From: Mycobacterium malmoense
GTDB taxonomy: Bacteria > Actinomycetota > Actinomycetes > Mycobacteriales > Mycobacteriaceae
NCBI RefSeq assembly: GCF_019645855.1
Contig: NZ_CP080999.1
Location: 1,736,001-1,800,000 of the forward strand
Direction: 5' to 3'
Length of the DNA: 64,000 nucleotides
Shown here: one piece after another, positions 48,185-56,408 of the stretch
Layout of the letters: each line of letters begins with the position of its first letter
How positions within the stretch are numbered: position 1 is the first letter of the stretch
Notes under the pieces: model-generated
What the model was told of the DNA's origin: nothing
Seen by the model: only the letters and a program-made list of their open reading frames with translations
Database searches by the model: none
Position numbers and translations under genes: made by a program

Positions 48185-48682
48185 TCAGCGGTCCTCCCGC
48201 ACGGGCGCGGCCGCCGAGGTTTGCAACGCCGCGACGATCTCCTCGACGGCCCGCGCGGCCCGGGGGACGGCCTTGGCCACGGGTTCGGTGAGGCCGATGC
48301 CCTCCTCGACGCTGCCCGCCTCGCACCCGACGACGACCGTGTAGGGCGGGCTGCCACCCAGCGCCCGCAGGCTGGCGAAGACCGCGGCCGGATCCATGCC
48401 GTGGGCGTCGAGACCGGGTGTGCCGGAACCGGATTCGTGGTCGGCCTGGAAGACGTGCAACGTGCCCGGGTTGCCGCGGCTGGGTACCGCGTCGACGAGG
48501 ACCAGCGTGTCCCATTCCTCGAGCAGGTCGTAGGCCAGGTGCATGCCCGCAATGCCGTAGTCGATGACGCGGACGCGCGGATCGTCCTGGCCGATCTGGG
48601 CGTTGCGAACCACCTCCGAGCCGAACCCGTCGTCGCCCAGGAAGATGTTGCCGATCCCGGCCACCAGGATGCGCGCTGTCAT
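48185..48682 (-). CDS. Hydrogenase maturation endopeptidase (HyaD/HybD family)
   Basis: A 165-residue aspartic-like nickel-dependent protease that removes the C-terminal extension of the large subunit after nickel insertion. RILVAGIGNIFLGDDGFGSEV holds the first nickel-binding acidic residue; further candidates are in WDTLVLVDAVPSRGNPGTL and the His of LDAHGMDP. The predicted substrate, HhyL, carries a 22-residue tail after its last active-site His. Start ATG 48682. Confidence 0.93.
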   Translation of the reverse strand: MTARILVAGIGNIFLGDDGFGSEVVRNAQIGQDDPRVRVIDYGIAGMHLAYDLLEEWDTLVLVDAVPSRGNPGTLHVFQADHESGSGTPGLDAHGMDPAAVFASLRALGGSPPYTVVVGCEAGSVEEGIGLTEPVAKAVPRAARAVEEIVAALQTSAAAPVREDR

Positions 48683-48699
48683 CGGTATCGCCCGATGGG

Positions 48700-48819
48700 C
48701 TACATCCGCCTCAGTTTCAGGTAGCGGCGGGCATCCGGCAGCGATATCACTCCCAGCACCAGGGCGACCGCGAGAACCAGGGCGATGATGGCGATGAATA
48801 TCCAACCCAAGACTTCCAT
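48700..48819 (-). CDS. Tiny membrane protein (39 residues) in the hydrogenase block, DUF6893-like
   Basis: ATG 48819 with GAAAGGAAT upstream opens MEVLGWIFIAIIALVLAVAL, continuing VLGVISLPDARRYLKLRRM and TAG. One transmembrane helix is followed by a basic, cytosolic tail with a RRYLK motif. The gene is complete with its own ribosome-binding site and fits tightly between the 444-residue protein and the protease. I recall short proteins of this kind beside actinobacterial group 1h hydrogenases. It might tether the complex or a quinone-linked partner to the membrane; no evidence beyond topology. Confidence 0.8.
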   Translation of the reverse strand: MEVLGWIFIAIIALVLAVALVLGVISLPDARRYLKLRRM

Positions 48820-48831
48820 TTCGAATTCCTT

Positions 48832-50166
48832 TCACGGGTTTGTCGGGCTGTGCTGTGCTTCCAAGGGCTCGACCTCGTCGGGGGAGAAGTACAGGTGGCG
48901 GCCGTACCAGTCGTGTAGGTCGGCGGCGGGGTCGTCGTCGACGACGACCCCGACATGCCTGTTGCCCTCCACGTCCTCGTGTACCGACATGACGCGGGCG
49001 GCCTTGCCGGCGACGAAGATGTCCTGCGCGTCGGCGTTGCGCCGCGGCCGCAGCCGGACCCGGCTGCCCCGGGCGACCCGGATCCCGTTGACCAGGACCG
49101 CGTCGATCTCGGGGCGGACGGCGTTGTCGGCCAGCGGATCCCACCAGTCGACGCCCTCGGGAATCTCGGGGACCAGGCCGGAGATCGCGTGTGGATCGCG
49201 CAGCACGCCGTGCAGGCGGGCCATGGCCTCGGGCGGCATGGCGTCGCACCGCTCGATGATCCGCGCGGCCCGCGGATCGGTGGCCCGGGCCTGCGCCTTC
49301 TCCTCGTCCGTCATCGTCATCACGCGCAGGGTGAGGATCTCGTCGATCTCGGTGCAGTCATACAGGGCGGTGTCGCTCTGTTCGGCAACCTCGGGGTGGT
49401 CGTAGAGGATGATCGGCGAGATCAGCAGGATGTCGTCGGCGCCCGGCGGGCCGGCCAGCACGGGGAAGCAGCGGTGCTGGCCGCACCGGGAAACCGCGTC
49501 GGAGGCGCCCGGCGGTGACTCGAGCAGCGAAATAAAATGGCCACCAACAACTTCGGCGATGAGGTGGGTCCCGATCATGGACCGCGCGATCGTGTCGTTC
49601 TTGTCGGTCGCGCGAGCCCCGACGTTGCGGAGCCGCACCGACACCCGGCGCAGGTCGCCGTCCGGCTCGCAGGACACCGCCAGCTCGCCGCGCACTTCCC
49701 GCCGGTCGCGGACCAGGCGTCCGCCGTCGACGAGCTCGACGTCGGTCGCCGCGGGCGCGATCACCGGCAGGGTCCAGGGCTGATCGTCGAAGGCGAGGGG
49801 ACCGAAGGACAGTTCGCGTTCGACGGCCTCGTCCCAGGTCAGCCACGACCCGGCCGGTGTGGTCAGCTCGTCGACGGGTTCGAATTCGCCGTGGGCGAAC
49901 TCGCGCTCGGCCCGGCGGCGCTGCAGCTGCAGGAACCGCACCACCAGGGTGATCGCCCGGGCACCCTCGACCGGAAACTCCGCCGCCATCGTGTCGTCCT
50001 CGCCCAGGCCGGCGTCCGCGGCGCCGGGCGGGCCCAAAACCCCAAACTGCCACCGTGATTGGTTCTTGCTCGACGTCCCCCGGTACGGGTAGAGCAGGTA
50101 GCCCTCGTAGAGCACCGCGTCGGCGACGGCGCGGGCCCGGTCCCAGTTCGAGGTCCTGAAAGTCAC
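48832..50166 (-). CDS. Conserved hydrogenase-locus protein of 444 residues, unknown function
   Basis: No recognised enzyme motif. It starts RARAVADAVLYEGYLLYPYR and includes NQSRWQFGVLGPPGAADAG, then a beta-rich middle (RRVSVRLRNVGARATDKNDT), SLLESPPGASDAVSRCGQHRCFPVL with a CxxxxC pair, and ILISPIILYDHPEVAEQS. The C-terminal 90 residues (GSRVRLRPRRNADAQDIFVAGKAARVMSVHED, then DWYGRHLYFSPDEVEPL) look like a separate small beta-barrel. No signal or membrane helix. Coupled by 4-base overlap to the DUF6084 gene. Known to me only as a neighbour of actinobacterial hydrogenases. Confidence 0.75.
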   Translation of the reverse strand: MTFRTSNWDRARAVADAVLYEGYLLYPYRGTSSKNQSRWQFGVLGPPGAADAGLGEDDTMAAEFPVEGARAITLVVRFLQLQRRRAEREFAHGEFEPVDELTTPAGSWLTWDEAVERELSFGPLAFDDQPWTLPVIAPAATDVELVDGGRLVRDRREVRGELAVSCEPDGDLRRVSVRLRNVGARATDKNDTIARSMIGTHLIAEVVGGHFISLLESPPGASDAVSRCGQHRCFPVLAGPPGADDILLISPIILYDHPEVAEQSDTALYDCTEIDEILTLRVMTMTDEEKAQARATDPRAARIIERCDAMPPEAMARLHGVLRDPHAISGLVPEIPEGVDWWDPLADNAVRPEIDAVLVNGIRVARGSRVRLRPRRNADAQDIFVAGKAARVMSVHEDVEGNRHVGVVVDDDPAADLHDWYGRHLYFSPDEVEPLEAQHSPTNP

Positions 50167-50816
50167 CGCGCCGCCTCCCGGTCGGCGTCCAACAAAGAGA
50201 TGACCGCGTGGTCGAGGTCGAGCAGCCCTCGCGCCGACTTGTAGGCGGCCAGCGCCGCGATGGTGTCGTGACCGAACCGCACCCAGCCGGTGTTCGGATA
50301 GTGCTGCGCGATCAGGTCCCGCCAGACCGCGACCGGCATATCGTAGCGATGCTCGCAGTCCCAGGGCACCTGCTGCACCGAGAACCCACGCTCGGACTTG
50401 ACGAAAAGCGTTCCGCTGAACAGGAACTGGAGCGGCAGCGCGCCGTCGCGCAGCGCGTGCAGGTACTTGGCGGCGGCGACCTCGAAGTCGTAGGTGCAGT
50501 CCATCCGGAGCGCCACCGTCGTGTTGCCGGCGAAGCCCGGGACCATCGCGCTGCAGTGCTGCCAGAGGAAGGTGCGTTGGGTGGTCGCCCAGCGCTCGCG
50601 GGGCCCGAACAGGTCGACCAGCCCGGCGGCCTCGGCGTCGGAGTAGGAACGCCGCAGCGGCTCGATCCGGACCTGGCAGCGCAGCGCGATCGCGTGCACC
50701 GGATCGTCACCGCCGGCCGCCACGCCGACGCGGGCGGTCAGCACCGGGCTGACGGCGTACGGTTCGGGAGCCACGTCGAGAACCGCGAAGCTGATGTCCA
50801 GGTGCTCTCCGGTCAT
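50163..50816 (-). CDS. DUF6084 hydrogenase-locus protein
   Basis: A 217-residue protein of unknown function. It begins LDISFAVLDVAPEPYAVSPVL, a beta-rich start with ALRCQVRIEPLRRSYSDAEA; later come the aromatic-rich LWQHCSAMVPGFAGNTTVAL, FEVAAAKYLHALRDGALPLQFLFSGTLF and VPWDCEHRYDMPVAVWRDLI. ATG 50816 overlaps the DUF5947 stop by 4 bases. No cofactor motif is evident. Always-together occurrence with DUF5947 and the 444-residue protein, as I recall it, suggests one assembly or electron-transfer module. Confidence 0.75.
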   Translation of the reverse strand: MTGEHLDISFAVLDVAPEPYAVSPVLTARVGVAAGGDDPVHAIALRCQVRIEPLRRSYSDAEAAGLVDLFGPRERWATTQRTFLWQHCSAMVPGFAGNTTVALRMDCTYDFEVAAAKYLHALRDGALPLQFLFSGTLFVKSERGFSVQQVPWDCEHRYDMPVAVWRDLIAQHYPNTGWVRFGHDTIAALAAYKSARGLLDLDHAVISLLDADREAAR

Positions 50817-51454
50817 GGCGCCGTCCTCACGGCGCGGGCTTCGATCTGCGCGAAGAAGCCGTCGATGAATGCCCGCGCCTCCTGGCCGCCGTCGAACCCT
50901 CGCCACAGCATGCGCAGCCGCCCGACGAACTCGTAGCAGGCGTCGATCGGCACCAGATACGTTTGCGGAGCGACTAACTCGTCAGCTTCGCTGGATGGGA
51001 CCCGGACCAGCAGCGCCTCCACGTCGTCGGCCAGCAGGCCCACCCGCGGGTCGGCGCGGCCGAGGGCGTCCCAGACGTCCAGGTCGAGTTCGGATTCAGT
51101 GGCGCCGGCCGGGCCGGGATAGAAGGCGACGGTGCGCCCCAGCGCGGAGTTGGTGAAGAAGAAGGCCACGCCGACCGGGATCTGCAGCGCCTCCCACGCG
51201 CGGCGGTCCAGCGCGAACTCCGGAAACGCCAGATACCGGTCCGGCACCGCCCGATAGCGCAGGTCGGCGCCGCTGTCGGTGAACAGCAGATAACAGGCCC
51301 GGCAGACGCACATCAACTGCCGGCCGGCCACATTCACCACGTGCTGGTGCTCGTCGGCAATCCGTTCCGAGCACATCTCGCACCGTTCGCCGGCGGGCTC
51401 CGGGGCCCGCCGATCGCTTCTGATGCGGTTAAGCACCTCGTACGGGCTGGTCAT
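50813..51454 (-). CDS. DUF5947 hydrogenase-locus protein with zinc-ribbon-like cysteines
   Basis: A 213-residue protein. Two CxxC pairs near the N terminus, ERCEMCSERI and CVCRACYLLF, about 25 residues apart with a histidine pair between (DEHQHVV), resemble a zinc or iron site. The remainder contains LAFPEFALDRRAWEALQIPVG, VAFFFTNSALGRTVAFYPGP and YLVPIDACYEFVGRLRMLWRGFDG. Function is unknown. Overlaps both neighbours by 4 bases. Confidence 0.78.
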   Translation of the reverse strand: MTSPYEVLNRIRSDRRAPEPAGERCEMCSERIADEHQHVVNVAGRQLMCVCRACYLLFTDSGADLRYRAVPDRYLAFPEFALDRRAWEALQIPVGVAFFFTNSALGRTVAFYPGPAGATESELDLDVWDALGRADPRVGLLADDVEALLVRVPSSEADELVAPQTYLVPIDACYEFVGRLRMLWRGFDGGQEARAFIDGFFAQIEARAVRTAP

Positions 51455-52347
51455 GCCGGGGCGCCCATCGGTTCGCCCCGCAGCGCCACCGACAACACGC
51501 CGTCACGGGTCAGCAGCGGAAGCGGGTCGAGGTGGGTGCCATGAGGGCCGGCACCCGCGTGCACGACGTCGAAACCCGTTCGACAGCGCGGACATCGCAG
51601 CAGCGCGTCCCGCAGTTCCGCGCCCGCCAGCGTGTCGTCGCACACCGGGCAGCGGTCCCGGTAGGCGAGCGTCTGGTCGCCGACCCGGCACGCCAACACC
51701 GTCGTCCCGGCAACCAGAAAGCCACCGACCTCGCCGGGTTCCAGGCCGGCCAGCTCGGCCGCCGGGTGCCAGGCGGTCGAGCTGTGTCCATTCGAACGCA
51801 GGGGGGCCAGCAGCGATTCGGCCGGAATCGTCGCGCCGGTGCCGGGTTCGGCCGTCACCACTTCGATCGACGAGATCTCCGGCGCGGCCGCCCGGACCGC
51901 GTCCTCGACCGCCAGCTCCAGCGTCACCGCCGAGGAGGGGCAGCTCTTGCAGCTGCCCCTGAAGGCCAGCCGCACGGTATCCCCGTCGACCCCGATCAGG
52001 TCCACGTCGCCGCCGTGCGAGCCCAGGTAGGGCCGCACCCGGTCCAGCGCGTCGGACACCCGCCGGCGCTCGTCGTGCGGGTGCAGGCCGTGGACCAGGA
52101 GCAGGCTGGCCACCAGGTCGTCGGTGGCCAGCCGCTCGGCCATACCCGGGTCCTGGCCAGGCTGGGAGAGTAACTGGATGATCCGTTCCAGCCCGGACCC
52201 GTAGAGCCCGACGACCTCGCGGACCAACTCCTGGGCGCGTTCATACGCGGCGGCCCCGCTCGCCGCGCAGGAATCCAGCAGCGTCTGGATCCGATCGCCC
52301 GCGGTGCGCCACTGCGCGTCGTTCTCGGTGATCGGGCGATCCGCCAT
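51451..52347 (-). CDS. hhyE: HhyE-like iron-sulfur protein: NifU-type domain plus Rieske-like domain with Cys ligands
   Basis: A 298-residue protein directly after the hydrogenase large subunit. The middle is a NifU C-terminal-type domain (RVRPYLGSHGGDVDLIGVDG, FRGSCKSCPSSAVTLELAVEDAV) with its CxxC. The last 100 residues have the layout of a Rieske ferredoxin: VGDQTLAYRDRCPVCDDTLAG, then LRCPRCRTGFDVVHAG, where canonical CPH and CPWH ligands read CPVC and CPRC, so all four metal ligands would be Cys. In M. smegmatis the equivalent HhyE is thought to carry electrons from the hydrogenase. ATG 52347, one base before the hhyL stop. Confidence 0.85.
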   Translation of the reverse strand: MADRPITENDAQWRTAGDRIQTLLDSCAASGAAAYERAQELVREVVGLYGSGLERIIQLLSQPGQDPGMAERLATDDLVASLLLVHGLHPHDERRRVSDALDRVRPYLGSHGGDVDLIGVDGDTVRLAFRGSCKSCPSSAVTLELAVEDAVRAAAPEISSIEVVTAEPGTGATIPAESLLAPLRSNGHSSTAWHPAAELAGLEPGEVGGFLVAGTTVLACRVGDQTLAYRDRCPVCDDTLAGAELRDALLRCPRCRTGFDVVHAGAGPHGTHLDPLPLLTRDGVLSVALRGEPMGAPA

Positions 52348-52348
52348 G

Positions 52349-54148
52349 TCATTCCCCGACGGGCGACTGCGTCGGTGTGTGCAGTCTGTCCAGGGTCTTG
52401 CCCTTCCCCAGATACATGTGCACACCGCAGGGCAGGCACGGGTCGAAGCTGCGCACCGTGCGCATGACGTCGATGCCCTTGAAGTTCTCCCGGCTGTTCT
52501 CCTCGAAGATCGGTTGACCCTGCACCGCGTCCTCGTAGGGGCCGGGCGTGCCGTAGCTGTCGCGCGGGTTGGCGTTCCACGGGGTGGGCGGGTACGGGTG
52601 GTAGTTGGCGATCTTGCCGTTCCGGATCACCAGGTGGTGGCTGAGCACACCGCGCACGGCCTCGGTGAAGCCGCAACCGATGGCCTCGTCGGGCACGTCG
52701 AACTTCTCCCAGGTCTTGGTGCGTCCGGCGCGGATTTCCGTTAACGCCTTCTCGGCGAAGTGCAGCGCGCACGCCGCGGCGTAGGCCTGGAAGTAGGTGC
52801 GGGCCCGGTCGCGTTCGATCGTGTTGCTGCCGTACTGGGGGATCTTCCACTCCAGCTCGACCGGGCCCTTCAGCGCGGTCTTGGGCAGGTTGATCTTGAC
52901 GCTGTTGCCGGTCGCCTTGACGTAGTCGATGTCGACGAGGCCGGCCAGCGCCGTCGCCCACAGCCGCGCAAGCGGCCCGCCGCCGGTGTCCAGCGCCAGG
53001 TGGTCCTTGCCGTCGAACCAGCGCGGCGACATCACCCAGCTGTACTTGCCGCCGTCCATGTCCCGCTTCTGCGGGTGCGGGTTGGTGTGCTGGTTCCACG
53101 GGTGGCGCCGGTCCACCGCGTTGCCCAGCGGATCGGTCTTGACGAACATCTCCTGGTCGGTCCAGTCATCGTAATACGAACTGCCCAAAAGGATCCGGAT
53201 GCCCAGGTTGATGTCCACCAGCGAGTGGGTGAGCAGCTTGCCGTCGACCACCACGCCCGGGGTGACGAACATTGCGTTGCCCCAGCGCTCCATGTCCTTG
53301 TACTCGAAGTTGCACACCTCGGGGTCCTGGAAGGAGCCCCAGCAGCCCAGCAGCGTGCGGCGCAGGCCGACCTTGTCGTAGCCGGGCAGCGCGTCGTAGA
53401 AGAAGTCGAACAGGTCGTCGTGCATCGGCACGACCTTCTTCATGAACTCGACGTAGCGCATCAGCCGGCTCATGTAGTCGGTCATCAGCTGGATGGTCGC
53501 GACGGTGCCCACCCCGCCCGGGTACAGCGTGGACGGGTGCACGTGGCGACCCTCCATGAGGCAGAACATCTCTCGCGTCCAGCGGCTGACCTGTAGCGCC
53601 TCGCGGTAGAACTCGCCGCTGAACGGGTTGAGCGAGCGCATGATGTCGGCGATCGTCCTGTACCCGTGCGCGTCCGCGTGCGGCGCCGGGGTCTTTTCCG
53701 CCAGCGACAGCACGCTCGGGTTGGTCTCGGCGACCATCTTCTCGCAGAAGTCCACCCCGACCAGGTTCTCCTGAAAGATGTTGTGGTCGAACATATATTC
53801 CGCGGCCTCGCCGAGGTTGACGATCCACTCGCCGAGGTGCGGCGGCTTGACCCCGTACGCCATGTTCTGCGCGTAGCACGAACACGTCGCGTGGTTATCG
53901 CCGCAGATGCCGCAGATGCGGCTGGTGATGAAGTGGGCGTCGCGAGGGTCCTTGCCCTTCATGAAGATCGAGTAGCCGCGGAAGATCGACGAGGTGCTGT
54001 GGCACTCGACGACTTCCTTGTTCTCGAAATCGATCTTGGTGTAGATGCCCAGGCTGCCCACGATCCTGGTGATCGGGTCCCAGGCCATGTCGACCAGCTG
54101 GCCGGGTTCCCGCTTGGCGTGTGTGGGCTCGGGAATGATGGTTGTCAT
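52349..54148 (-). CDS. hhyL: Group 1h (actinobacterial high-affinity) [NiFe] hydrogenase, large subunit
   Basis: A 599-residue catalytic subunit holding Ni-Fe(CN)2CO. Motif L1 is SRICGICGDNHATCS with Cys79 and Cys82; motif L2 is FDPCLPCGVH with Cys571, Cys574 and His577. The 22 residues after His577 are the extension to be removed by the maturation protease. The form of L1 (RICGICGDNHATC) and L2 are those of group 1h/5 enzymes, which oxidise H2 at atmospheric levels in aerobic actinobacteria and feed electrons to the respiratory chain. 87 bases after hhyS. Confidence 0.96.
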   Translation of the reverse strand: MTTIIPEPTHAKREPGQLVDMAWDPITRIVGSLGIYTKIDFENKEVVECHSTSSIFRGYSIFMKGKDPRDAHFITSRICGICGDNHATCSCYAQNMAYGVKPPHLGEWIVNLGEAAEYMFDHNIFQENLVGVDFCEKMVAETNPSVLSLAEKTPAPHADAHGYRTIADIMRSLNPFSGEFYREALQVSRWTREMFCLMEGRHVHPSTLYPGGVGTVATIQLMTDYMSRLMRYVEFMKKVVPMHDDLFDFFYDALPGYDKVGLRRTLLGCWGSFQDPEVCNFEYKDMERWGNAMFVTPGVVVDGKLLTHSLVDINLGIRILLGSSYYDDWTDQEMFVKTDPLGNAVDRRHPWNQHTNPHPQKRDMDGGKYSWVMSPRWFDGKDHLALDTGGGPLARLWATALAGLVDIDYVKATGNSVKINLPKTALKGPVELEWKIPQYGSNTIERDRARTYFQAYAAACALHFAEKALTEIRAGRTKTWEKFDVPDEAIGCGFTEAVRGVLSHHLVIRNGKIANYHPYPPTPWNANPRDSYGTPGPYEDAVQGQPIFEENSRENFKGIDVMRTVRSFDPCLPCGVHMYLGKGKTLDRLHTPTQSPVGE

Positions 54149-54235
54149 CGCACTGCTACTCTCCGCCCGAGGGGCTGCTGGATGAATGTGCTGCTGTCTG
54201 AAGGGAAAAGCGACGCGGCGCCACCCACCAGGGGC

Positions 54236-55291
54236 CTACCAGGTTCTGCGGGCTCCGGTGGTGAGCTGGTTGCCGTTGTGGCGCCAGCGCGGCTCCTTGT
54301 CCAGCGTGTGCTCGGTGATGCCCCGCAGGCTGCGGATCAGGGTCCCGTACAGGCCCGACGCCGTGCTGGAGAACTTGCCGCCCGGCGGCTCGTCCATGAA
54401 CGGCATGAACTTGTCCGGGAAGCCCGGCATGGTGCATCCGATGCAGATGCCGCCGACGTTCGGGCAACCACCGACACCGTTGATCCATCCGCGCTTGGGC
54501 ACGTTGCATTTCACGACCGGGCCCCAACACCCAAGTTTGACAATGCATTTCGGCGACCCGTACTCGGTGGCGAAATCACCCTGCTCGTAGTAGCCGGCCC
54601 GGTCGCACCCCTCGTGCACGGTGTTGCCGAACAGCCATTGGGGCCGTAGCGCGTCGTCGAGTGGGATCATCGGCGCCTGGCCGGTCGCCATGTAGAGCAG
54701 GTAGGTCAGCGTCTCGGACAGGTTGTCCGGCTGGATCGGGCAGCCCGGAACGCACACGATCGGGATGCCCGCCTTGCTCTTCCAATTCCAGCCGAGGTAG
54801 TCGGGCACGCCCATCGCACCGGTCGGATTGCCGGCCATCGCGTGGATGCCGCCGTAGGTGGCGCACGTCCCGACCGCGACGACCGCGGTGGCCTTGGGCG
54901 TCAGCCGGTCGAGCCACTCGCTGGTGGTCATCGGCTGGTTGGTGGCCGGGTCGTTGCCGAACCCGCACCAGTAGCCCTCGTCCTTGATCTTCTCGTTGGG
55001 AATGGATCCTTCGACGACGAGCACGAAGGGCTCCAATTCGCCGCGATCAGCCTTGAAGAACCACTCGAGGAAGTCGTCCGCCCCTCCGCTGGGTCCGCAT
55101 TCGAAGTCGATCAAGGGCCAGTGCACGGCGACCTTCGGGAGGCCGGGGAGCGCCCCGAGCGCGATCTCCTCGACGCTGGGCTGGGTGGCGGCAGTCAACG
55201 CCACCGAATCGCCGTCACAACTTAGCCCCGCGTTGATCCAGAGAACGTGGATCAATGTTTCTTCCGCTTTGACTGCTGCTTCCGTTGGCAT
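54236..55291 (-). CDS. hhyS: Group 1h [NiFe] hydrogenase, small subunit
   Basis: A 351-residue iron-sulfur subunit with three cluster sites. Proximal: LSCDGDSV with Cys25 and Asp28 in place of the usual second Cys, plus GTCATYGG and CVPGCPIQPD. Medial/distal: VHEGCDRAGYYEQGDF, SPKCIVKLGCWGPVVKCNVP, GGCPNVGGICIGCTMPGFPD. There is no Tat signal and no C-terminal membrane helix, so the enzyme faces the cytosol. Asp ligation of the proximal cluster is described for the actinobacterial-type hydrogenase of Ralstonia eutropha and is linked to oxygen insensitivity. ATG 55291. Confidence 0.96.
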   Translation of the reverse strand: MPTEAAVKAEETLIHVLWINAGLSCDGDSVALTAATQPSVEEIALGALPGLPKVAVHWPLIDFECGPSGGADDFLEWFFKADRGELEPFVLVVEGSIPNEKIKDEGYWCGFGNDPATNQPMTTSEWLDRLTPKATAVVAVGTCATYGGIHAMAGNPTGAMGVPDYLGWNWKSKAGIPIVCVPGCPIQPDNLSETLTYLLYMATGQAPMIPLDDALRPQWLFGNTVHEGCDRAGYYEQGDFATEYGSPKCIVKLGCWGPVVKCNVPKRGWINGVGGCPNVGGICIGCTMPGFPDKFMPFMDEPPGGKFSSTASGLYGTLIRSLRGITEHTLDKEPRWRHNGNQLTTGARRTW

Positions 55292-55609
55292 GCTGCAGCT
55301 TTCCGGGGCGGGCTGAAGCCCCTGACGCCGCCGGAGTCGACCGTCGGCCCACTTGCGCGGCGCTCTTTTTGGGTCTACGCCTGCCGTCAGGAGTTGTCAA
55401 CGGTTCCCCGGCTCGAGGCGACCCCACAAACGTTGCATAGGCTTTCTTACCAGGTTCAGTTCCGCTGTTTAACAACGGATTTCGAGTGGTCGCCGCAATC
55501 GATGACGGGTCGGTGAACCGGACCGAAATAGTTGGCCCATCTAGGTCTTAATGCAAGTCGTTCGCAAGAGTGCGGGCCGGAAATCGACTGCCCCACACTG
55601 ACGCCGGAC
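55292..55609. promoter_or_regulatory. Intergenic control region upstream of hhyS
   Basis: A 318-base gap in an otherwise compact block, so a separate hydrogenase promoter is likely. On the minus strand TTGACA (plus-strand TGTCAA, 55395-55400) is followed after 17 bases by TAGACC, a weak -10. A Nur-like box lies further upstream at 55551-55567. No gene is seen in it. Confidence 0.5.
55551..55567. promoter_or_regulatory. Nur-box-like site upstream of hhyS
   Basis: ATGCAA-N5-TCGCAA compared with the Streptomyces Nur consensus tTGCaa-N5-ttGCAA: one mismatch in each half. It lies about 260 bases before hhyS and 43 bases beyond the hypB stop. Weaker than the perfect box by nicT. Confidence 0.4.
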
Positions 55610-56392
55610 TCAGGCCCCGGTATCGTGGGCGAACCGTCGCAGCCACCCGAACCACGCGTCCATGCCGGCTCCGGTGCGTGCGCTGACCGGCAGGATCGTC
55701 GCGGTGATGTTGACCTGACGCACGTGTGCGACGTACGCGTCCACGTCGACGTCCAGATGGGGGATCAGATCAATTTTGTTGAGGAGCACCACATCAACCG
55801 ATCGAAACATTACCGGGTATTTCAGCGGCTTGTCCTCGCCCTCGGTCACGGAATAGACCATGGCCTTGGCGTGCTCACCGACGTCGAACTCCGCCGGGCA
55901 GACCAGGTTGCCGACGTTCTCGATGATCACCAGGTCCAGTCCGGGCAGGTCGAGGCCCGGCAGCGCGCGGTTGACCATGGGCGCGTCGAGGTGGCATTCA
56001 CCGCCAAACCCGTTGCTGGTGTTGAGCAGTGACACCTGGGCGCCGCGGCCGCTGAGCTTGGCCGCGTCCAGGTCGGTGGCGATGTCGCCTTCGATCACCC
56101 CGATCGCGAGCTCACCGGCGAGCTCGTCGAGCGTGGCCTGCAGGATGGTCGTCTTTCCCGATCCCGGTGAGCTCATCAGGTTGAGGGTGCGGATCCCGTT
56201 GCCGTCGAACGCCGCCCGGTTGGTGTCGGCGAGAATGTCGTTCTCGGCGAAGATCGCCTCCAGCACGTCGATGCGCTGTTTGCCGGTCTGGTAGCGACTG
56301 TGATCCCCGTGTTCGTGGTGGGGGTGGTCGTGCTCGTGGCTGTGCACGGTTCCGTCGTCGTGCCGGTGAAACCTACCCACGGTCAAATCCAT
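55610..56392 (-). CDS. hypB: Hydrogenase nickel-incorporation GTPase HypB
   Basis: A 260-residue SIMIBI GTPase that, with HypA, inserts nickel into the large subunit. The N-terminal His-rich stretch (RFHRHDDGTVHSHEHDHPHH) probably stores nickel. GTPase motifs: MSSPGSGKTTILQATLDEL (P-loop), VIEGDIATDLDA, IIENVGNLVCPAEFD and LLNKIDLIPHL (NKxD). Metal Cys/His at the G-domain: GGECHLDA. Length is normal. Sixteen bases after hypA. Confidence 0.97.
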   Translation of the reverse strand: MDLTVGRFHRHDDGTVHSHEHDHPHHEHGDHSRYQTGKQRIDVLEAIFAENDILADTNRAAFDGNGIRTLNLMSSPGSGKTTILQATLDELAGELAIGVIEGDIATDLDAAKLSGRGAQVSLLNTSNGFGGECHLDAPMVNRALPGLDLPGLDLVIIENVGNLVCPAEFDVGEHAKAMVYSVTEGEDKPLKYPVMFRSVDVVLLNKIDLIPHLDVDVDAYVAHVRQVNITATILPVSARTGAGMDAWFGWLRRFAHDTGA

Positions 56393-56408
56393 TCATGGAG
56401 AACGCCTT

